From: Corallochytrium limacisporum
Lineage: Eukaryota > Opisthokonta
Length of the DNA: 64,000 nt
Direction of reading: 5' to 3'
Assembly: GCA_002811645.1 (NCBI GenBank)
Contig: PDIP01000010.1
Location: 131,063 to 195,062 of the forward strand
In this document: piece after piece, positions 29,280-39,681 of the stretch
Layout: each line of letters starts with the position of its first letter
Position numbering within the stretch: position 1 is the first letter of the stretch
Program-made: the position numbers and the translations under genes
The notes under the pieces: generated by a model
Told to the model about the DNA's origin: nothing
Database searches by the model: none
The model's input: the letters and a program-made list of their open reading frames with translations, nothing else

Positions 29280-31478
29280 ATGCTATCAAAGGCAGTAAAG
29301 AAAAGTAGTCTTGCAATAGTTCGGCCCGCAGTGGCAACTTACTTTGTGCGCGGCATTGCACGAGACTCAAGACCTCCGCGACAGCAGGCAGTATCGCACG
29401 GCCTGCGGAGACACTTGCTAGATAGCAGATATAATGAACGTCGAACACTGAAGCAAATATTTGACACGGGACCGTCCAAGAACATCGATTTTAACCTGCC
29501 CAAAACTGGTCTCTTTGGAATCGAACACTTGACGCATCCTAGCGGGTATGCAGCATATCAGCGAGAAGCACTGGCAACTGCGGCAAGATTGATTCGAGAA
29601 ATCAAGACACATGGGCCTAGTCGGGCTACTATTGACAGGTTCGATGAGTTGTCAGACACTATTTGCCTCGTTGTGGATTCTTGCGAATTCCTGCGGAGTC
29701 GGCATCCCGATCCAAACCACGTTCGCGCTGCGCAAGACACTTGGCAGTCTCTGCACACTTACGTCACGCAATTGAATGTGAACCAGGACCTGTACAATGC
29801 AATGCGGGCTGTTCAGGAATTGCCGGAGTTTGAGACTTGGGATTTCGAGACCCGGCGAACCGCAAACCTGTTTGTGTCCGATTTTGAACAGAGCGGAATA
29901 CATCTGCACGGGGAGGATCGCAACAAGGTAATTAATTTAACCGACGACATCAACGAAAACTCACTTTTATTCGGTGAACAGATGGATCGTCCTGGCCCAA
30001 CTCTGCAAATTCCCGTCAACAAACTTAAGGGTATTCCCAATGGTATTGTAAACTCATTTCCCCGCAACGGAGCGAATGTCATGCTGCCGTCCGATGCGGC
30101 CACTTCTGACTTCATCCTGAAGTGGGCTGCGGATCCAGAGGTCCGTGCTGCAATGTATCGTGCACACTTTTCTAGCTCAGACGAGGATCTGGCCATCATG
30201 GACCGTCTCCTGGGCGCTCGGAAGGACCTGGCCACAATCTGCGGCTTCAACTCCTATGCGGAGAAGGTCTTGACAGATACAATGGCAGGAGAACCGAGCA
30301 CAGTGGACGATTTCCTGAGCACCCTTGCTTCTTGTATTGATGACCGTGTTCAGGATGAGATGACCATGTTACAGCAACTGAAGTACGCGCACGAACGGTC
30401 CACCGAGGCTATCCAGCCATGGGACCGGCAGTACTACTCAGGCATTCGCAAGGCGCAGACCGCCAACCAGGGAGGTATGGCAGCCATGGAATACTTCTCT
30501 TTGGGTACTTGCATGCAGGGCATTAATACCATTCTCCAGAAAGTCTTTGGATTGACGTTCCGTCCGGAACTGGCGGCTCCTGGTGAGCTTTGGGATGACA
30601 ATGTTGTCAAGATTGCTGTAGAGCATGACGAGGAAGGCCTGATGGGATACATCTATTGTGATCTGTACAGCAGGCCCAATGTTAATATCCAACCTTCCCA
30701 CTACACCGTGCGCTGCTCACGGCTGCTGCCCGACGGCAGTTATCAGATCCCCATTGTGTGTCTAGTGTGTAATTTCCGCAAGCCCACATACAATCGCCCT
30801 CCACTTCTGCAGATCTCGGAGGTTGAGACCCTTTTCCATGAAATGGGACATGCTCTGCATTCCATGTTGGCGCGGACTAAGTATCACAACGTTGCAGGAA
30901 CTCGATGCAAGCTGGACTTCGTCGAGATTCCCTCTGTGATGAATGAGAACTTTGCCTGGGATCCTCGTGTTCTGAAGCAGTATGCTCTACACTACGAGAC
31001 AGGTCGGCCGATTCCGGACCACCTAATAACCAACCTGCTGGACCTTCGCCGCATCTTTGCGTTCAGTGAGCTGGAAATCCAAATGATCTACGGCATGATG
31101 GATCAGGCCTTCCACAACACCAACCCGCCTCTGGGACGCACTTCAGCAGTGGTTGCAAACATCCAGAACACCTATGGTCATGTACCTTACGAGCCGGGAA
31201 CACACACACACATGAAGTTTAGCCATCTCTACGGCTACGGCGCTTCCTATTATACGTACTTGTGGAGCAAGGCTTACGCAGCCAAGATATGGAACGAGCT
31301 TTTCCGCGATGATCCACTGTCCCGAAAGGCTGGCGACACGTACCGGAAAGAGGTCTTGGCCTATGGCGGTGGAAAAGAACCCAACGAGATCGCTAAAGCC
31401 GTCCTTGGCTCTCTTCCCAGCAACGCATCCCTCGTGGATGCCATTGTGACGGACGCGCAGAGCGGACCAATGAATTGA
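29280..31478 (+). CDS. MIPEP: Mitochondrial intermediate peptidase (M3 metallopeptidase)
   Basis: 732 residues, close to human MIPEP and yeast Oct1. The enzyme removes an octapeptide from proteins already cut by the mitochondrial processing peptidase. The first 50 residues are rich in Arg, Lys, Ser and Ala with almost no acids, a good presequence. The zinc site HEMGH is at 520-524 inside TLFHEMGHALHSMLA, and the third ligand and family signature follow in DFVEIPSVMNENF. The downstream YGYGASYYTYLWSKAYAAKIW tract is typical of M3 peptidases and shapes the substrate cleft. A possible TATA-poor, A-rich leader precedes the start. All catalytic residues are present. The alternative, thimet oligopeptidase, is less likely given the presequence and the KLDFVEIPS context. 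Confidence 0.95.
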   Translation: MLSKAVKKSSLAIVRPAVATYFVRGIARDSRPPRQQAVSHGLRRHLLDSRYNERRTLKQIFDTGPSKNIDFNLPKTGLFGIEHLTHPSGYAAYQREALATAARLIREIKTHGPSRATIDRFDELSDTICLVVDSCEFLRSRHPDPNHVRAAQDTWQSLHTYVTQLNVNQDLYNAMRAVQELPEFETWDFETRRTANLFVSDFEQSGIHLHGEDRNKVINLTDDINENSLLFGEQMDRPGPTLQIPVNKLKGIPNGIVNSFPRNGANVMLPSDAATSDFILKWAADPEVRAAMYRAHFSSSDEDLAIMDRLLGARKDLATICGFNSYAEKVLTDTMAGEPSTVDDFLSTLASCIDDRVQDEMTMLQQLKYAHERSTEAIQPWDRQYYSGIRKAQTANQGGMAAMEYFSLGTCMQGINTILQKVFGLTFRPELAAPGELWDDNVVKIAVEHDEEGLMGYIYCDLYSRPNVNIQPSHYTVRCSRLLPDGSYQIPIVCLVCNFRKPTYNRPPLLQISEVETLFHEMGHALHSMLARTKYHNVAGTRCKLDFVEIPSVMNENFAWDPRVLKQYALHYETGRPIPDHLITNLLDLRRIFAFSELEIQMIYGMMDQAFHNTNPPLGRTSAVVANIQNTYGHVPYEPGTHTHMKFSHLYGYGASYYTYLWSKAYAAKIWNELFRDDPLSRKAGDTYRKEVLAYGGGKEPNEIAKAVLGSLPSNASLVDAIVTDAQSGPMN

Positions 31479-32643
31479 GACAGTGCTTTGTAATACACAA
31501 CCACATGTACCAATTTCTCCATGCGTTACAACACCTAAGACACGTGCAATTGTCTACAAACAATCACGAACCGATCTTAGGGGCAACCCAGAGGCATGCC
31601 GATGACAATAGCAGGTAAGGGCCTGGACATCCGCAGATCAATCGTAAGCCCCAATGCACCGGAAACCCCTAACGCAACCCAACCGGACTGAAACCAATGA
31701 AGGGGGAGCTCACAGGTACGATTGTGTGCGGTCCATCTGAGCAGCAGCACAATAACTGTTGGCTGCCAGCTTTCCTGAAGGCCTCAATGCACCAGCAACC
31801 CCTGCAAACTGCCAATGTCAGGAACGGAGCCCTCCACCCCGCCGCTGCTAGACTAGGCCGATAGCCTCCGATCACTGAGCAAGGCCGACCCTCTCTTCCC
31901 CCCCCCCCCCCCCCCCCTTATCCAAGGGTGGCGGCGGGGTGCGTCGGTCCCTCTCCTCGCCCTCTGCCTGAAGCCCCTGTCTCGGTCACCGCGAGAGAGC
32001 GCAGGGAAAAGGAGAGAAAGGACCAACCAGCCACAGTCCCACGTGTCTCCCCCCAACGCCCTTTTCTTCTCTTCTCTCTCTCTTCGAGTCCCTCGTTTTG
32101 TCGACCATCGGTGGAATACCCTTTGTTTCCTCTCCCGTCCCCGTTCTTTCGCAGGGGGAGGGCCCTGCACGGAGCGCTACTCTGCTCAGTCAAACGCAGA
32201 GGAAGACTTGAGGAGCGGGCCCCTGAGCGCCTTCGCTGCGGTGGAGACCTGTGCCTCCGGTGCGTGTGTGCTCCGCGCACTTAGGAAACTGGGAAGAAAT
32301 TCATAAACAGAAGACTGTCGGATCAGCAAGCAGTGCGCTGATGGAAGATGGGAAGTGGGTAAATTTGGACTGTTTGATTTGATGTCCAACTCGGAGCTGC
32401 TGCCTATTTCACAAGTTCTGTCCTGCCCAATGAACGACACTTTCTCTGTCTGCGCGGTTGGAGGCTAGGAGAGCAGAAAACGGGAACAACATAAGATCCC
32501 TCTTGCAGAATGAGAACTCTGTAAGACAAGGAGACACAAAGAAATCCAGGAATAAACAGAGAGACCTCTATGACGTTACAGGTCTCTGATTAGTAGCAAA
32601 GAACCTAGACACTGATTAACTAGTAACAAAATACTTCCAAACA
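31479..32643. promoter_or_regulatory. Intergenic: promoter side of NAA15, with a 20-C run
   Basis: 1.2 kb. 31861-32180 is strongly C/T-rich and includes an unbroken run of 20 C (31898-31917). The 180 bases before NAA15 are A-rich. Open frames over the C/T-rich part are low-complexity. Confidence 0.5.
31898..31917. repeat. Homopolymer of 20 C
   Basis: Twenty consecutive C; the opposite strand is a G20 run able to form quadruplexes. Length may be imprecise in the assembly. Confidence 0.85.
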
Positions 32644-35421
32644 ATGGCACCAAATCGTAAGGGAGGCGGTAAGAAGGCCAAGGCCATGGCGGCAGCAGCT
32701 GCTGCTGCTGCTGCTGGTGCGAAACCTGCGCCACCTGCCAAGGTGCAGCAGAATGGTGGCCCTGCGGCGGAGAACAAAGGACCTCGGGGCGATGAGCCTC
32801 TTCCAGCTAAGGAACAAAATTTGTTCCGGCAGATTGTGAATTTGTACGAGCGCAAGCAGTACAAAAAGGGAATAAAGACCTGCGAACAGGTGCTGAAGAA
32901 GTTCCCGAATCACGGTGAGACACTGGCCATGAAAGGGTTATTGTGCATGTATCTGAACCGGAAGACTGAAGCCTACGAGCTGGTACGCCTGGGTCTACGG
33001 AATAACCTCAAGTCGCACATTTGCTGGCACGTTTACGGATTACTCTGGCGCATGGACAAGAACTATGATGAAGCTGTAAAGTCTTACAACAATGCGCTCA
33101 AGTGGGACAAGGAAAATATCAACATTCTTCGTGACTTAGCATACCTGCAGATCCAGATTCGGGACGAGGTCGGAGTCAAGGACACTGCTCATCGTCTGCT
33201 TGAACTCAGGCCACAGCAGCGGGCGAACTGGTTGCGACTCGCGATCTCCTACCACTTGCTGGGACGCCACTCCATGGCCATCAAAATTCTGGAACAGTAC
33301 GAAAAGATCCAGGCAAGTGAGAACCAAAGTAACAATAAGGCAGACTATGAAGAGTCTGAACTGCAAATGTACATGGCCATGATTGTGGAAGAGAGCGGGG
33401 ATGTCGATGCTGCCATTGAACAGTACAAGCAGAGCAGTCCAAGGGTCATTGATCGGCGCGCTTTTAAGGAGAACATGCTCCGTCTGTTCCGTCAGAAGGG
33501 AGACACGGAAAAAGCACTAACCATTGCCAAGCAGCTCTTCAAAGAGAATAGTGATTGCATGGACTACCTAGAGCAGTATGCGGCGGTCAAAGGCTTTGAT
33601 AACCAAGGGCATGATGTCAAGGAGGAGGTCCGCTTCTACAATAACCTGTCCAACATATATCCCCGGTCATTACCCCTGCAGGTCTTGCCGCTGATCAAGC
33701 TTCCTGCCGATGAAGAAACGTTTGTTCAGGGCTTGGACGAATTCATTCGCAAGGGACTCAACAAGGGAGTACCGTCCCTTTTCAACACGCTCAAGCCACT
33801 ATACAATGATCCCAAGAAGGCTGCAGTCATTGAGAAGACCGTTCTGAAGATCAAGGACGATACCAAGCCGGAAGCAAACGCTGGCGCCGTGAGCTCACCG
33901 ATCAGTGCCTATGTATGGTGCTTGAATTTCTTGGCCCTGCACTACTCTCAGTCCGAGTCGCCCCTTAAGGCTGTCGCTGAGATCGATGAGGCCCTAAGGC
34001 ACACTCCAACACTTCTGGACCTCTACACCACCAAGGCTGAGATTCTGAGAAAACATGGGGCTATGCTGGCGGCGGCACACAACATGAACATTGCTCGCGG
34101 GTTCGACACCGCCGATCGCTACCTCAATAGTGCCTGCGGTGAGGCCATGCTCAATGCCGGCTTGGTTGACGATGCTGAGAAGGTGCTGTCTCTCTTCACT
34201 CGCACTGAAGACAAGAAGGAGGATCCAAAGCTCACTTACCTGTACGATATGCAGTGTATGTGGTACGAGCGGGATGCTGGCCGGGCGCATCGTCGTGCTG
34301 GCCGAATTGGACCGGCCCTGAAGAAGTTCCACGCGATGCTCACTCATTTCAATGATTTCCAGGAGGATCAGTTCGATTTCCATTCCTACTGCATGCGGAA
34401 AATGACCTTGCGCGCCTACGTCAAGATGCTGCGCTTCGAGGACAACCTGCGAAGCCATGAGTACTTTGGCGCTGCGGCTGCGGAGGCCATTGCCATCTAC
34501 ATTGATCTCGCTGATCACCCGGAGAAGTACATTTCGCGATCGGATGACCTGGATGAAGAAATGAAGAACCTGAGTCTGGAGGAGCAGAAGAAGTTAAAGC
34601 GCAAGCGCGCAAAGGAGGCGGCCCGAAAGGCCGAAGAAGAAGCGGCCAAAAAAGAAAAGGAAGCCAAGGAGTCTAAAGCCAACAAGAAGGACGGCGAAGA
34701 AGACGAGAAGAAGGACGACGATCCGGACGGTGCCAAGCTCATGGGCACCAAGACGCCATTGGAGGATGCGATGAAGTTCCTCACACCTCTAACGCTCCTC
34801 AAGAAGGACTCTATCAACACTCATGTCCTCGCCGTCGAGGTCTATGTCCGACGCGAAAAGTTGTTGTTGGCCCTCAAGCACCTGCTTGCCGCCCATAGGA
34901 TTGACGCCAACAATGCTAAGTTGCACCCGGTCCTTGTCTTCTTTGGCCAGGCGCTAGAGGCCAAGCGGTCCAAGATCAACACAACTGTTCTTGCCGTCCT
35001 CGACGATGGCTTCGCTGAATTGCTGAAACCCTATGGCGCTGACTCTGTCAAGGATGTGGTAGCTAAGTTCGGTGCTGAACAGGCACGTAACTCTCTGAGC
35101 CACACTGTAGCCGCGGCCAAGGCGGCCCTAATTCTCGAACAGAGCTCTGATGCGAGCAAGAAACAGGCCGACGCTCTGATCGCTGGGTATCCCGTCGCCG
35201 CCGGAAAGGGCACGCCCTCCGTGACCCTTGCTGAGGCGCTTGAGGCCCTTAGCACTCTGAGCTCCGAGGCTAGCCGTGAGCAGTTCAAGGAGGCCTGCAG
35301 GGCTGTCTTCCCTCTCTGTGAGGACTTTGGTTACGAACCGAAGGACGAAGCCGCCTTCCCGGGGACCGACGAGCTGCTCGATGCCCTGGAATCGACTATG
35401 GGAGAGATCGTGGAAGCCTGA
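32644..35421 (+). CDS. NAA15: NatA auxiliary subunit NAA15 (N-alpha-acetyltransferase)
   Basis: 925 residues, similar to human NAA15. It is the large scaffold of NatA: it wraps the catalytic NAA10 and docks it on the ribosome exit to acetylate N-terminal Ser, Ala, Thr and similar residues. TPR-type helical repeats run from about residue 55. LPAKEQNLFRQIVNLYERKQYKKG, MKGLLCMYLNRKTEAYELVRLGL and CWHVYGLLWRMDKNYDEA are near-diagnostic. A Lys/Glu-rich linker (about 635-700) precedes the C-terminal repeats. Unusual is the N-terminal extension: a basic start, then nine Ala (16-24) from a GCN repeat, then Pro/Gly-rich sequence. The basic start may help ribosome binding. The stop is 156 bp from that of URI1. 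Confidence 0.95.
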   Translation: MAPNRKGGGKKAKAMAAAAAAAAAGAKPAPPAKVQQNGGPAAENKGPRGDEPLPAKEQNLFRQIVNLYERKQYKKGIKTCEQVLKKFPNHGETLAMKGLLCMYLNRKTEAYELVRLGLRNNLKSHICWHVYGLLWRMDKNYDEAVKSYNNALKWDKENINILRDLAYLQIQIRDEVGVKDTAHRLLELRPQQRANWLRLAISYHLLGRHSMAIKILEQYEKIQASENQSNNKADYEESELQMYMAMIVEESGDVDAAIEQYKQSSPRVIDRRAFKENMLRLFRQKGDTEKALTIAKQLFKENSDCMDYLEQYAAVKGFDNQGHDVKEEVRFYNNLSNIYPRSLPLQVLPLIKLPADEETFVQGLDEFIRKGLNKGVPSLFNTLKPLYNDPKKAAVIEKTVLKIKDDTKPEANAGAVSSPISAYVWCLNFLALHYSQSESPLKAVAEIDEALRHTPTLLDLYTTKAEILRKHGAMLAAAHNMNIARGFDTADRYLNSACGEAMLNAGLVDDAEKVLSLFTRTEDKKEDPKLTYLYDMQCMWYERDAGRAHRRAGRIGPALKKFHAMLTHFNDFQEDQFDFHSYCMRKMTLRAYVKMLRFEDNLRSHEYFGAAAAEAIAIYIDLADHPEKYISRSDDLDEEMKNLSLEEQKKLKRKRAKEAARKAEEEAAKKEKEAKESKANKKDGEEDEKKDDDPDGAKLMGTKTPLEDAMKFLTPLTLLKKDSINTHVLAVEVYVRREKLLLALKHLLAAHRIDANNAKLHPVLVFFGQALEAKRSKINTTVLAVLDDGFAELLKPYGADSVKDVVAKFGAEQARNSLSHTVAAAKAALILEQSSDASKKQADALIAGYPVAAGKGTPSVTLAEALEALSTLSSEASREQFKEACRAVFPLCEDFGYEPKDEAAFPGTDELLDALESTMGEIVEA

Positions 35422-35577
35422 CGGCCCTAGAAGACTCCTCATTTGCATTTTCAAGTTTTGCACCAATCAATTCTGCTCATCCGTTCCATCTGTAACAACA
35501 CCAATCACAATGTAGTACTAGTCATTTAACACCACATCTTACAATCTAATGTCTATTCATGTGATCATCGATCTTCC

Positions 35578-36816
35578 TTATGCACCCCCTCGTTTGGCAA
35601 GCATTTGTTGCTTGAATTTGGATACACGCTGAGGCGGTTCGAATCGCTGCGGCTCAGATTCCGTTCCGCTGACGGCTGCAGTTGGTGATCGCTCCACGAC
35701 CCGTTCAGTAAAAGCCCCACTTCCAGAAGAGATCGTTGCCTGCCGCTTTTGCGGACTCTGGATTGTCGTCGCCCCTGCAATGCCAACGGACTGCGATGAC
35801 CCAGCACCTGATCTATCTCCGTAGGCACTGCTTTTCTTTAGAATCGATCGCTGGGTGGAGTCTTGTTGCTCCCTTGCCTTGACATCTTCGGTCCGCGGCG
35901 AGGAGTGTGGTGAGATCGCCACGCGACCAATGTGGCCGGGGCCAATTGTACTCATATCGTCCGCTGCCGACAGAGCAGTGATTTGCGACGGCTGCTGGTT
36001 CTTTGCTTTCCATAGTGATCCCGTCGTATTGTCTTTGCCCGTACTCTGCATAGACGTAATAAAGTCGTCGTAGTCCACAGGCCTGCCAAACTGGACCATT
36101 TCTGCATCGGTCAGCCCACGCCGGGGAGCGGTTGCCTCCGCCAATTCGGCTGTTGACAGTTCTTCGGTAATATCGTAGAAGTCACCAGCAACCATCTGCT
36201 CATCCTCTGCGGGCTGACCGCTCATGTCCTCAACGCCGTCGGCAATGGTTTCTGTGGGCAATCGGCGGGCGTAACCGCGTTTTTGACCTGGCTGAGGTAC
36301 GGCGCCGCTGCTGGACTGTCCCTCAGAGTCCCATTGCTCGGTACTATATGTCTTTAGATTGTTTGCCTTCGTCTGCTGCTTCGTCTGCTTGGGCATTGGC
36401 TGTGGCACAGTTGCCGGATCAAGACCTCTTTTAATATAGTCCAGACGCTGCTGCAGAAGGGTAATTTCCCTGTCAATGTCAACAAGTAACGAATCCATCC
36501 ATTCCTTACGCCGATCAGCAAGGTCTCTGGCTTGCTTAGCTGTCTTCATAGCGAATTGGTTTTCACCAAGCAGAACCATAATTTCCCCCGTGTGCTCAAT
36601 ATATCCGGGCATATACGCAAGGTCTCCGAGCGGCACCATGGCCTTTTTTCGGTATGACTGCTGTAGGGAGCGGATCTGTTTGGAGACGTTCACATACTGC
36701 TCCCGTTGTTTCTCCACATCGGTTCTGCGCCGATCCTGCGCTGCTATGCCTCGTTCATACTCCGCAATGCTCGTCGCCTGGTCTCGCGCATTAAGACCGT
36801 CACGGTCAGCGCTCAT
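35578..36816 (-). CDS. URI1: URI1/Bud27-like unconventional prefoldin
   Basis: 412 residues. URI1 is a prefoldin alpha-type chaperone that binds RPB5 and the R2TP complex and helps assemble RNA polymerases. The prefoldin domain covers about 20-130: a helix with EKQREQYVNVSKQIRSLQQ, then VPLGDLAYMPGYIEHTGEIMVLLGENQFAMKT, then the second helix with SLLVDIDREITLLQQRL. The middle is disordered and Ser/Thr-rich. The C-terminus has a segment GAFTERVVERSP, like the conserved URI box, and ends RVSKFKQQMLAKRGG, like the RVSRFK tail of Bud27/URI proteins. These two tail motifs separate it from ordinary prefoldin subunits. It is divergent from HSC20 and convergent with NAA15. Confidence 0.88.
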   Translation of the reverse strand: MSADRDGLNARDQATSIAEYERGIAAQDRRRTDVEKQREQYVNVSKQIRSLQQSYRKKAMVPLGDLAYMPGYIEHTGEIMVLLGENQFAMKTAKQARDLADRRKEWMDSLLVDIDREITLLQQRLDYIKRGLDPATVPQPMPKQTKQQTKANNLKTYSTEQWDSEGQSSSGAVPQPGQKRGYARRLPTETIADGVEDMSGQPAEDEQMVAGDFYDITEELSTAELAEATAPRRGLTDAEMVQFGRPVDYDDFITSMQSTGKDNTTGSLWKAKNQQPSQITALSAADDMSTIGPGHIGRVAISPHSSPRTEDVKAREQQDSTQRSILKKSSAYGDRSGAGSSQSVGIAGATTIQSPQKRQATISSGSGAFTERVVERSPTAAVSGTESEPQRFEPPQRVSKFKQQMLAKRGGA

Positions 36817-37578
36817 CGTTTATGTCTTTAATATTGGTCCGGGGTCTTCTTCAACAAGTCTTGATGATGGATCAAACCATGCCTTACGAACCCTGTGCCA
36901 ATAGGTAACTCATTGCCCACAGATCTCACGATAAAACACTCTTCGGAAATAATCTAGCAGTTTCAACTGCCTCAGGGTAGCTGTCTTCGGCCTTCCTTTC
37001 AAATACCTTCCGCAATCGACTGTCAGGCAAGAATCACACACTGTGGATGGTGACCTGAAGAGGAGAGCACGCTCTGAAAACTCGGGTTGGTGCCGCCCCA
37101 TTATATGGCGAATAATTCATATAATGATCTATACTTGAATGTTAGGGTTTTCAGCTATTTATCAACCGGTACAGTCAGCACCTGTGGAATGGGGGAGCTC
37201 TGGGGCGAAATTTTTTCTCAGTCATCCGCTGTCCCTAAGGTTGCAGGAACGTCAGGTCATTCAGTACCGGTCCCACGCAGCCAGCCAGCCAGAGGACGTG
37301 CGGTGACATTTTTGCTATGGGTGTCTATGAGCCGCACGGTTGTGGCACCGCCGGGGAACACCGGCCTGATTCGTTCCTATCTCTTGGCTTTGGACTGCGG
37401 CGATTGTTGATTTGGGGACGACAGATGGGCACACGATGAACTGAGCTTCATACGTGAAACGCACCATATTTACCGATCAATGCAACAGGTATTCCGGGTA
37501 AAGAGGATGGTGCGGTACAATTTTTCCAGACAGGAGTTGTATAAACTGACGCGGGCTGAATAGTGAGATTTGACAAAG
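36817..37578. promoter_or_regulatory. Divergent intergenic region, URI1 / HSC20
   Basis: Head-to-head promoters. G-rich patches near 37190 are short; this is the weakest case of the C/T-tract pattern in the window. No gene seen. Confidence 0.45.
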
Positions 37579-38418
37579 ATGATAACGTCACTAGGACGCT
37601 TGTCGAGAGCGGTGAGACCGCGCCTGATGAGCTCAGTGCTCAGAGCAGCGAGTCATAGCAGTGTATCAGGACAACAGATGGTCTTAACACAGTCAGACTC
37701 GGCACGATCCACGAGTGCTTCCTTGCCGACCGTAAATCGTAGATTCCATACGACAGACTCAGAACAGACACCAGCGCAAGCAACGGATGCGGTGAAGGAC
37801 GATGGAACTGTCTGTGGGACCTGTTGGTCCTGCAAAGAAGAACTGGGTCATCACGAGGACATGTTCTGTGACACATGTGAGGTAGTACAGCCGCCTAGAA
37901 AGGACGCAACCTATTTCGACCTTATGAAAGTAGAACCGGGCATGCAAATAGATGAGAAAGAGCTTACCAAGCGCTTTCGGGAACTACAGTGGTTGTTGCA
38001 TCCGGATAAGTATCACCAACGGACAAAGGAAGAGCAAAGGATTGCCCCTGTCTTTTCAAGTGTGATCAACAAAGCTTACAGTACGCTTAAGGATCCTATG
38101 AGTCGGGCGCTATACCTACTCAAACTGCATAAGAAAGAACTGGAAGAGCACGAGGGTGCCACTGATCAGGCATTGCTCATGCAGATCATGGAAGCCAATG
38201 AAACCTTGGCGGAGGCGGAAAGCTACGACGAGGTCCATGAGCTGCGGGATGAGAACCGGGTGTTCCTTAATCAAGCGACCACAGAGGCCAGCAAGGCATT
38301 CTCGGAAGGAGACATCGATGCGGCCCGAGCAGCGGTCATTCGTATGCAGTACTACAACAACATTGATAAGGCATGCAAGGAGTGGGAGCCAGGCAAGCCT
38401 GTGGTGATTACCCACTAA
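37579..38418 (+). CDS. HSCB: Mitochondrial Fe-S co-chaperone HSC20 (HscB)
   Basis: 279 residues from the ATG at 37579; the frame opens three codons earlier at a TTG. HSC20 is the J-protein that brings the ISCU scaffold with its Fe-S cluster to the mitochondrial Hsp70. The first 55 residues are Ser/Arg/Leu-rich like a presequence. Next is a metal-binding tetracysteine (Cys82, Cys85, Cys97, Cys100: CWSC and CDTC), found in the animal-type protein and missing in yeast Jac1. The J domain has HPD at 141-143 in WLLHPDKYHQ. The C-terminal three-helix domain has LMQIMEANETLAEAES, the ISCU-binding face. The zinc domain supports grouping with animal-type HSCB. Confidence 0.94.
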   Translation: MITSLGRLSRAVRPRLMSSVLRAASHSSVSGQQMVLTQSDSARSTSASLPTVNRRFHTTDSEQTPAQATDAVKDDGTVCGTCWSCKEELGHHEDMFCDTCEVVQPPRKDATYFDLMKVEPGMQIDEKELTKRFRELQWLLHPDKYHQRTKEEQRIAPVFSSVINKAYSTLKDPMSRALYLLKLHKKELEEHEGATDQALLMQIMEANETLAEAESYDEVHELRDENRVFLNQATTEASKAFSEGDIDAARAAVIRMQYYNNIDKACKEWEPGKPVVITH

Positions 38419-38530
38419 GTTTAAAAAATTCAAAGCAAAAATTGTCCTAGAGCACATCTAGTGCCCCAAAGTTCGATATTAAAGAAATTTTCCATATTCA
38501 ATCCAAGCGGAAGCTTGAAGTTTGATAAGT

Positions 38531-39148
38531 CTATTCTTGTGCCTTTTCAAGGAGTTCCTGCATGAGGTGGATTGGCATGCCACGAATGCTGTCCTCTGTG
38601 CCCTCGCGATTGGATAGGAATACTGCCAGTGCCGGATCCTCTACAATGAACCCTCCACAGCTATACATGAAATCGTCGTTCGCCAGAACAATCGGCCGCA
38701 GCTTTTCCCGGTCCATGCCCTTAAAGTGTTGCTTCGCAATGTCAACGCCATCCACGCGTTTGCCCGTCACAGTATTGGTAACTACCACACCGGAAACTGT
38801 GCAGGCAGGCTCCTCGTTATAGGACATAAGGTAATCTAAACACAGTTCAAGGTCATCAGGCTTCTCGCGGATCGTACCCTTGTAACTAACGACCTGGTCG
38901 CTGGTGATCAGCAGTGCTGGATAGTCCACAAGGTTCTGCAGTGCATCGGCCTTTGCGTGCGCAATGGCAACAGTCAGTTTCTCTGGTGGTGCTTTCGAGC
39001 GACTGTTCTCATAGCCAGGTATGGTAACAGCCTTTTCATCAATGTCAGGCTTCATTGCCTTGAAGGGTATGCCTTCACGTTCCATGATGTCTCTGCGGAA
39101 CTTGGAGCTGCTCCCCAGTACTACTGTATATTTTGGATCGAGCTTCAT
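38531..39148 (-). CDS. Maf-like nucleotide pyrophosphatase
   Basis: 205 residues from the ATG at 39148; the frame extends seven codons to a TTG. Maf proteins hydrolyse non-canonical or modified nucleoside triphosphates to monophosphates. The start VVLGSSSKFRRDIM holds the SSS-X2-R substrate loop, KAMKPDIDEKA follows, and the catalytic LLITSDQVV is near residue 80. The end, with GGFIVEDPALAVFLSNREGTEDSIRGMPIHL, fits the family with its usual Gly-rich GGF and the SI-GMP motif. In animals the domain forms the N-terminal half of ASMTL; here it stands alone. It converges on HSC20 with 112 bp between stops. Confidence 0.92.
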   Translation of the reverse strand: MKLDPKYTVVLGSSSKFRRDIMEREGIPFKAMKPDIDEKAVTIPGYENSRSKAPPEKLTVAIAHAKADALQNLVDYPALLITSDQVVSYKGTIREKPDDLELCLDYLMSYNEEPACTVSGVVVTNTVTGKRVDGVDIAKQHFKGMDREKLRPIVLANDDFMYSCGGFIVEDPALAVFLSNREGTEDSIRGMPIHLMQELLEKAQE

Positions 39149-39681
39149 TGCAACCTGTTCGATTCCCAATATCTAAGTTCTATTCCCTTTTGTTTGGGAT
39201 CATGCCCTTGGTACGTATCCCATTAGCGCCAATGTCTCCCTCAAGTAACCTTTACCCAGGAACACGAGAGCGACCTGAGCCGAGTCCGCTCGATTTCAGA
39301 TGTGACACTGTTGCGAACAGGCACCGCCCCACCCGGGCAGTGAGGGGGATCAGACGGAGGGGCAGGGTGACCAGCAAATGTCGGCATGGAGCCGAGGTGG
39401 TTGTTTCAGTACTGTACCAGGAGCGAGGGAGGGGGGAAACCTGGGGAGGAATGCCTCACTCCCACTGCTGTGTGACGAATGGAGACCGACAGCAACCGCT
39501 GCCGTTCAAAGGTACTTTTGGGCACATACGTTCTTCAACGGTCAGTAAAGGTACCCTTTGGGTGTACAAGAGGTCTAGATGTGATTTGAACTCAACTAGA
39601 AGAAATAACTATTGATAGGATCAGGATGAAATAACCGCCTGATCAGGCAAGAAACAGACAAGCTAGGATACTGGAGTCACC
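39149..39681. promoter_or_regulatory. Divergent intergenic region, Maf / AAA ATPase
   Basis: Head-to-head promoters with a G-rich tract (about 39420-39440, GAGGGAGGGGGGAAA). No gene seen. Confidence 0.45.

Noticed and set aside
39158-39167. A box-B-like GTTCGATTCC upstream of Maf
   Set aside because: Flanking bases cannot form a T-stem, and no acceptor or anticodon arm is nearby.
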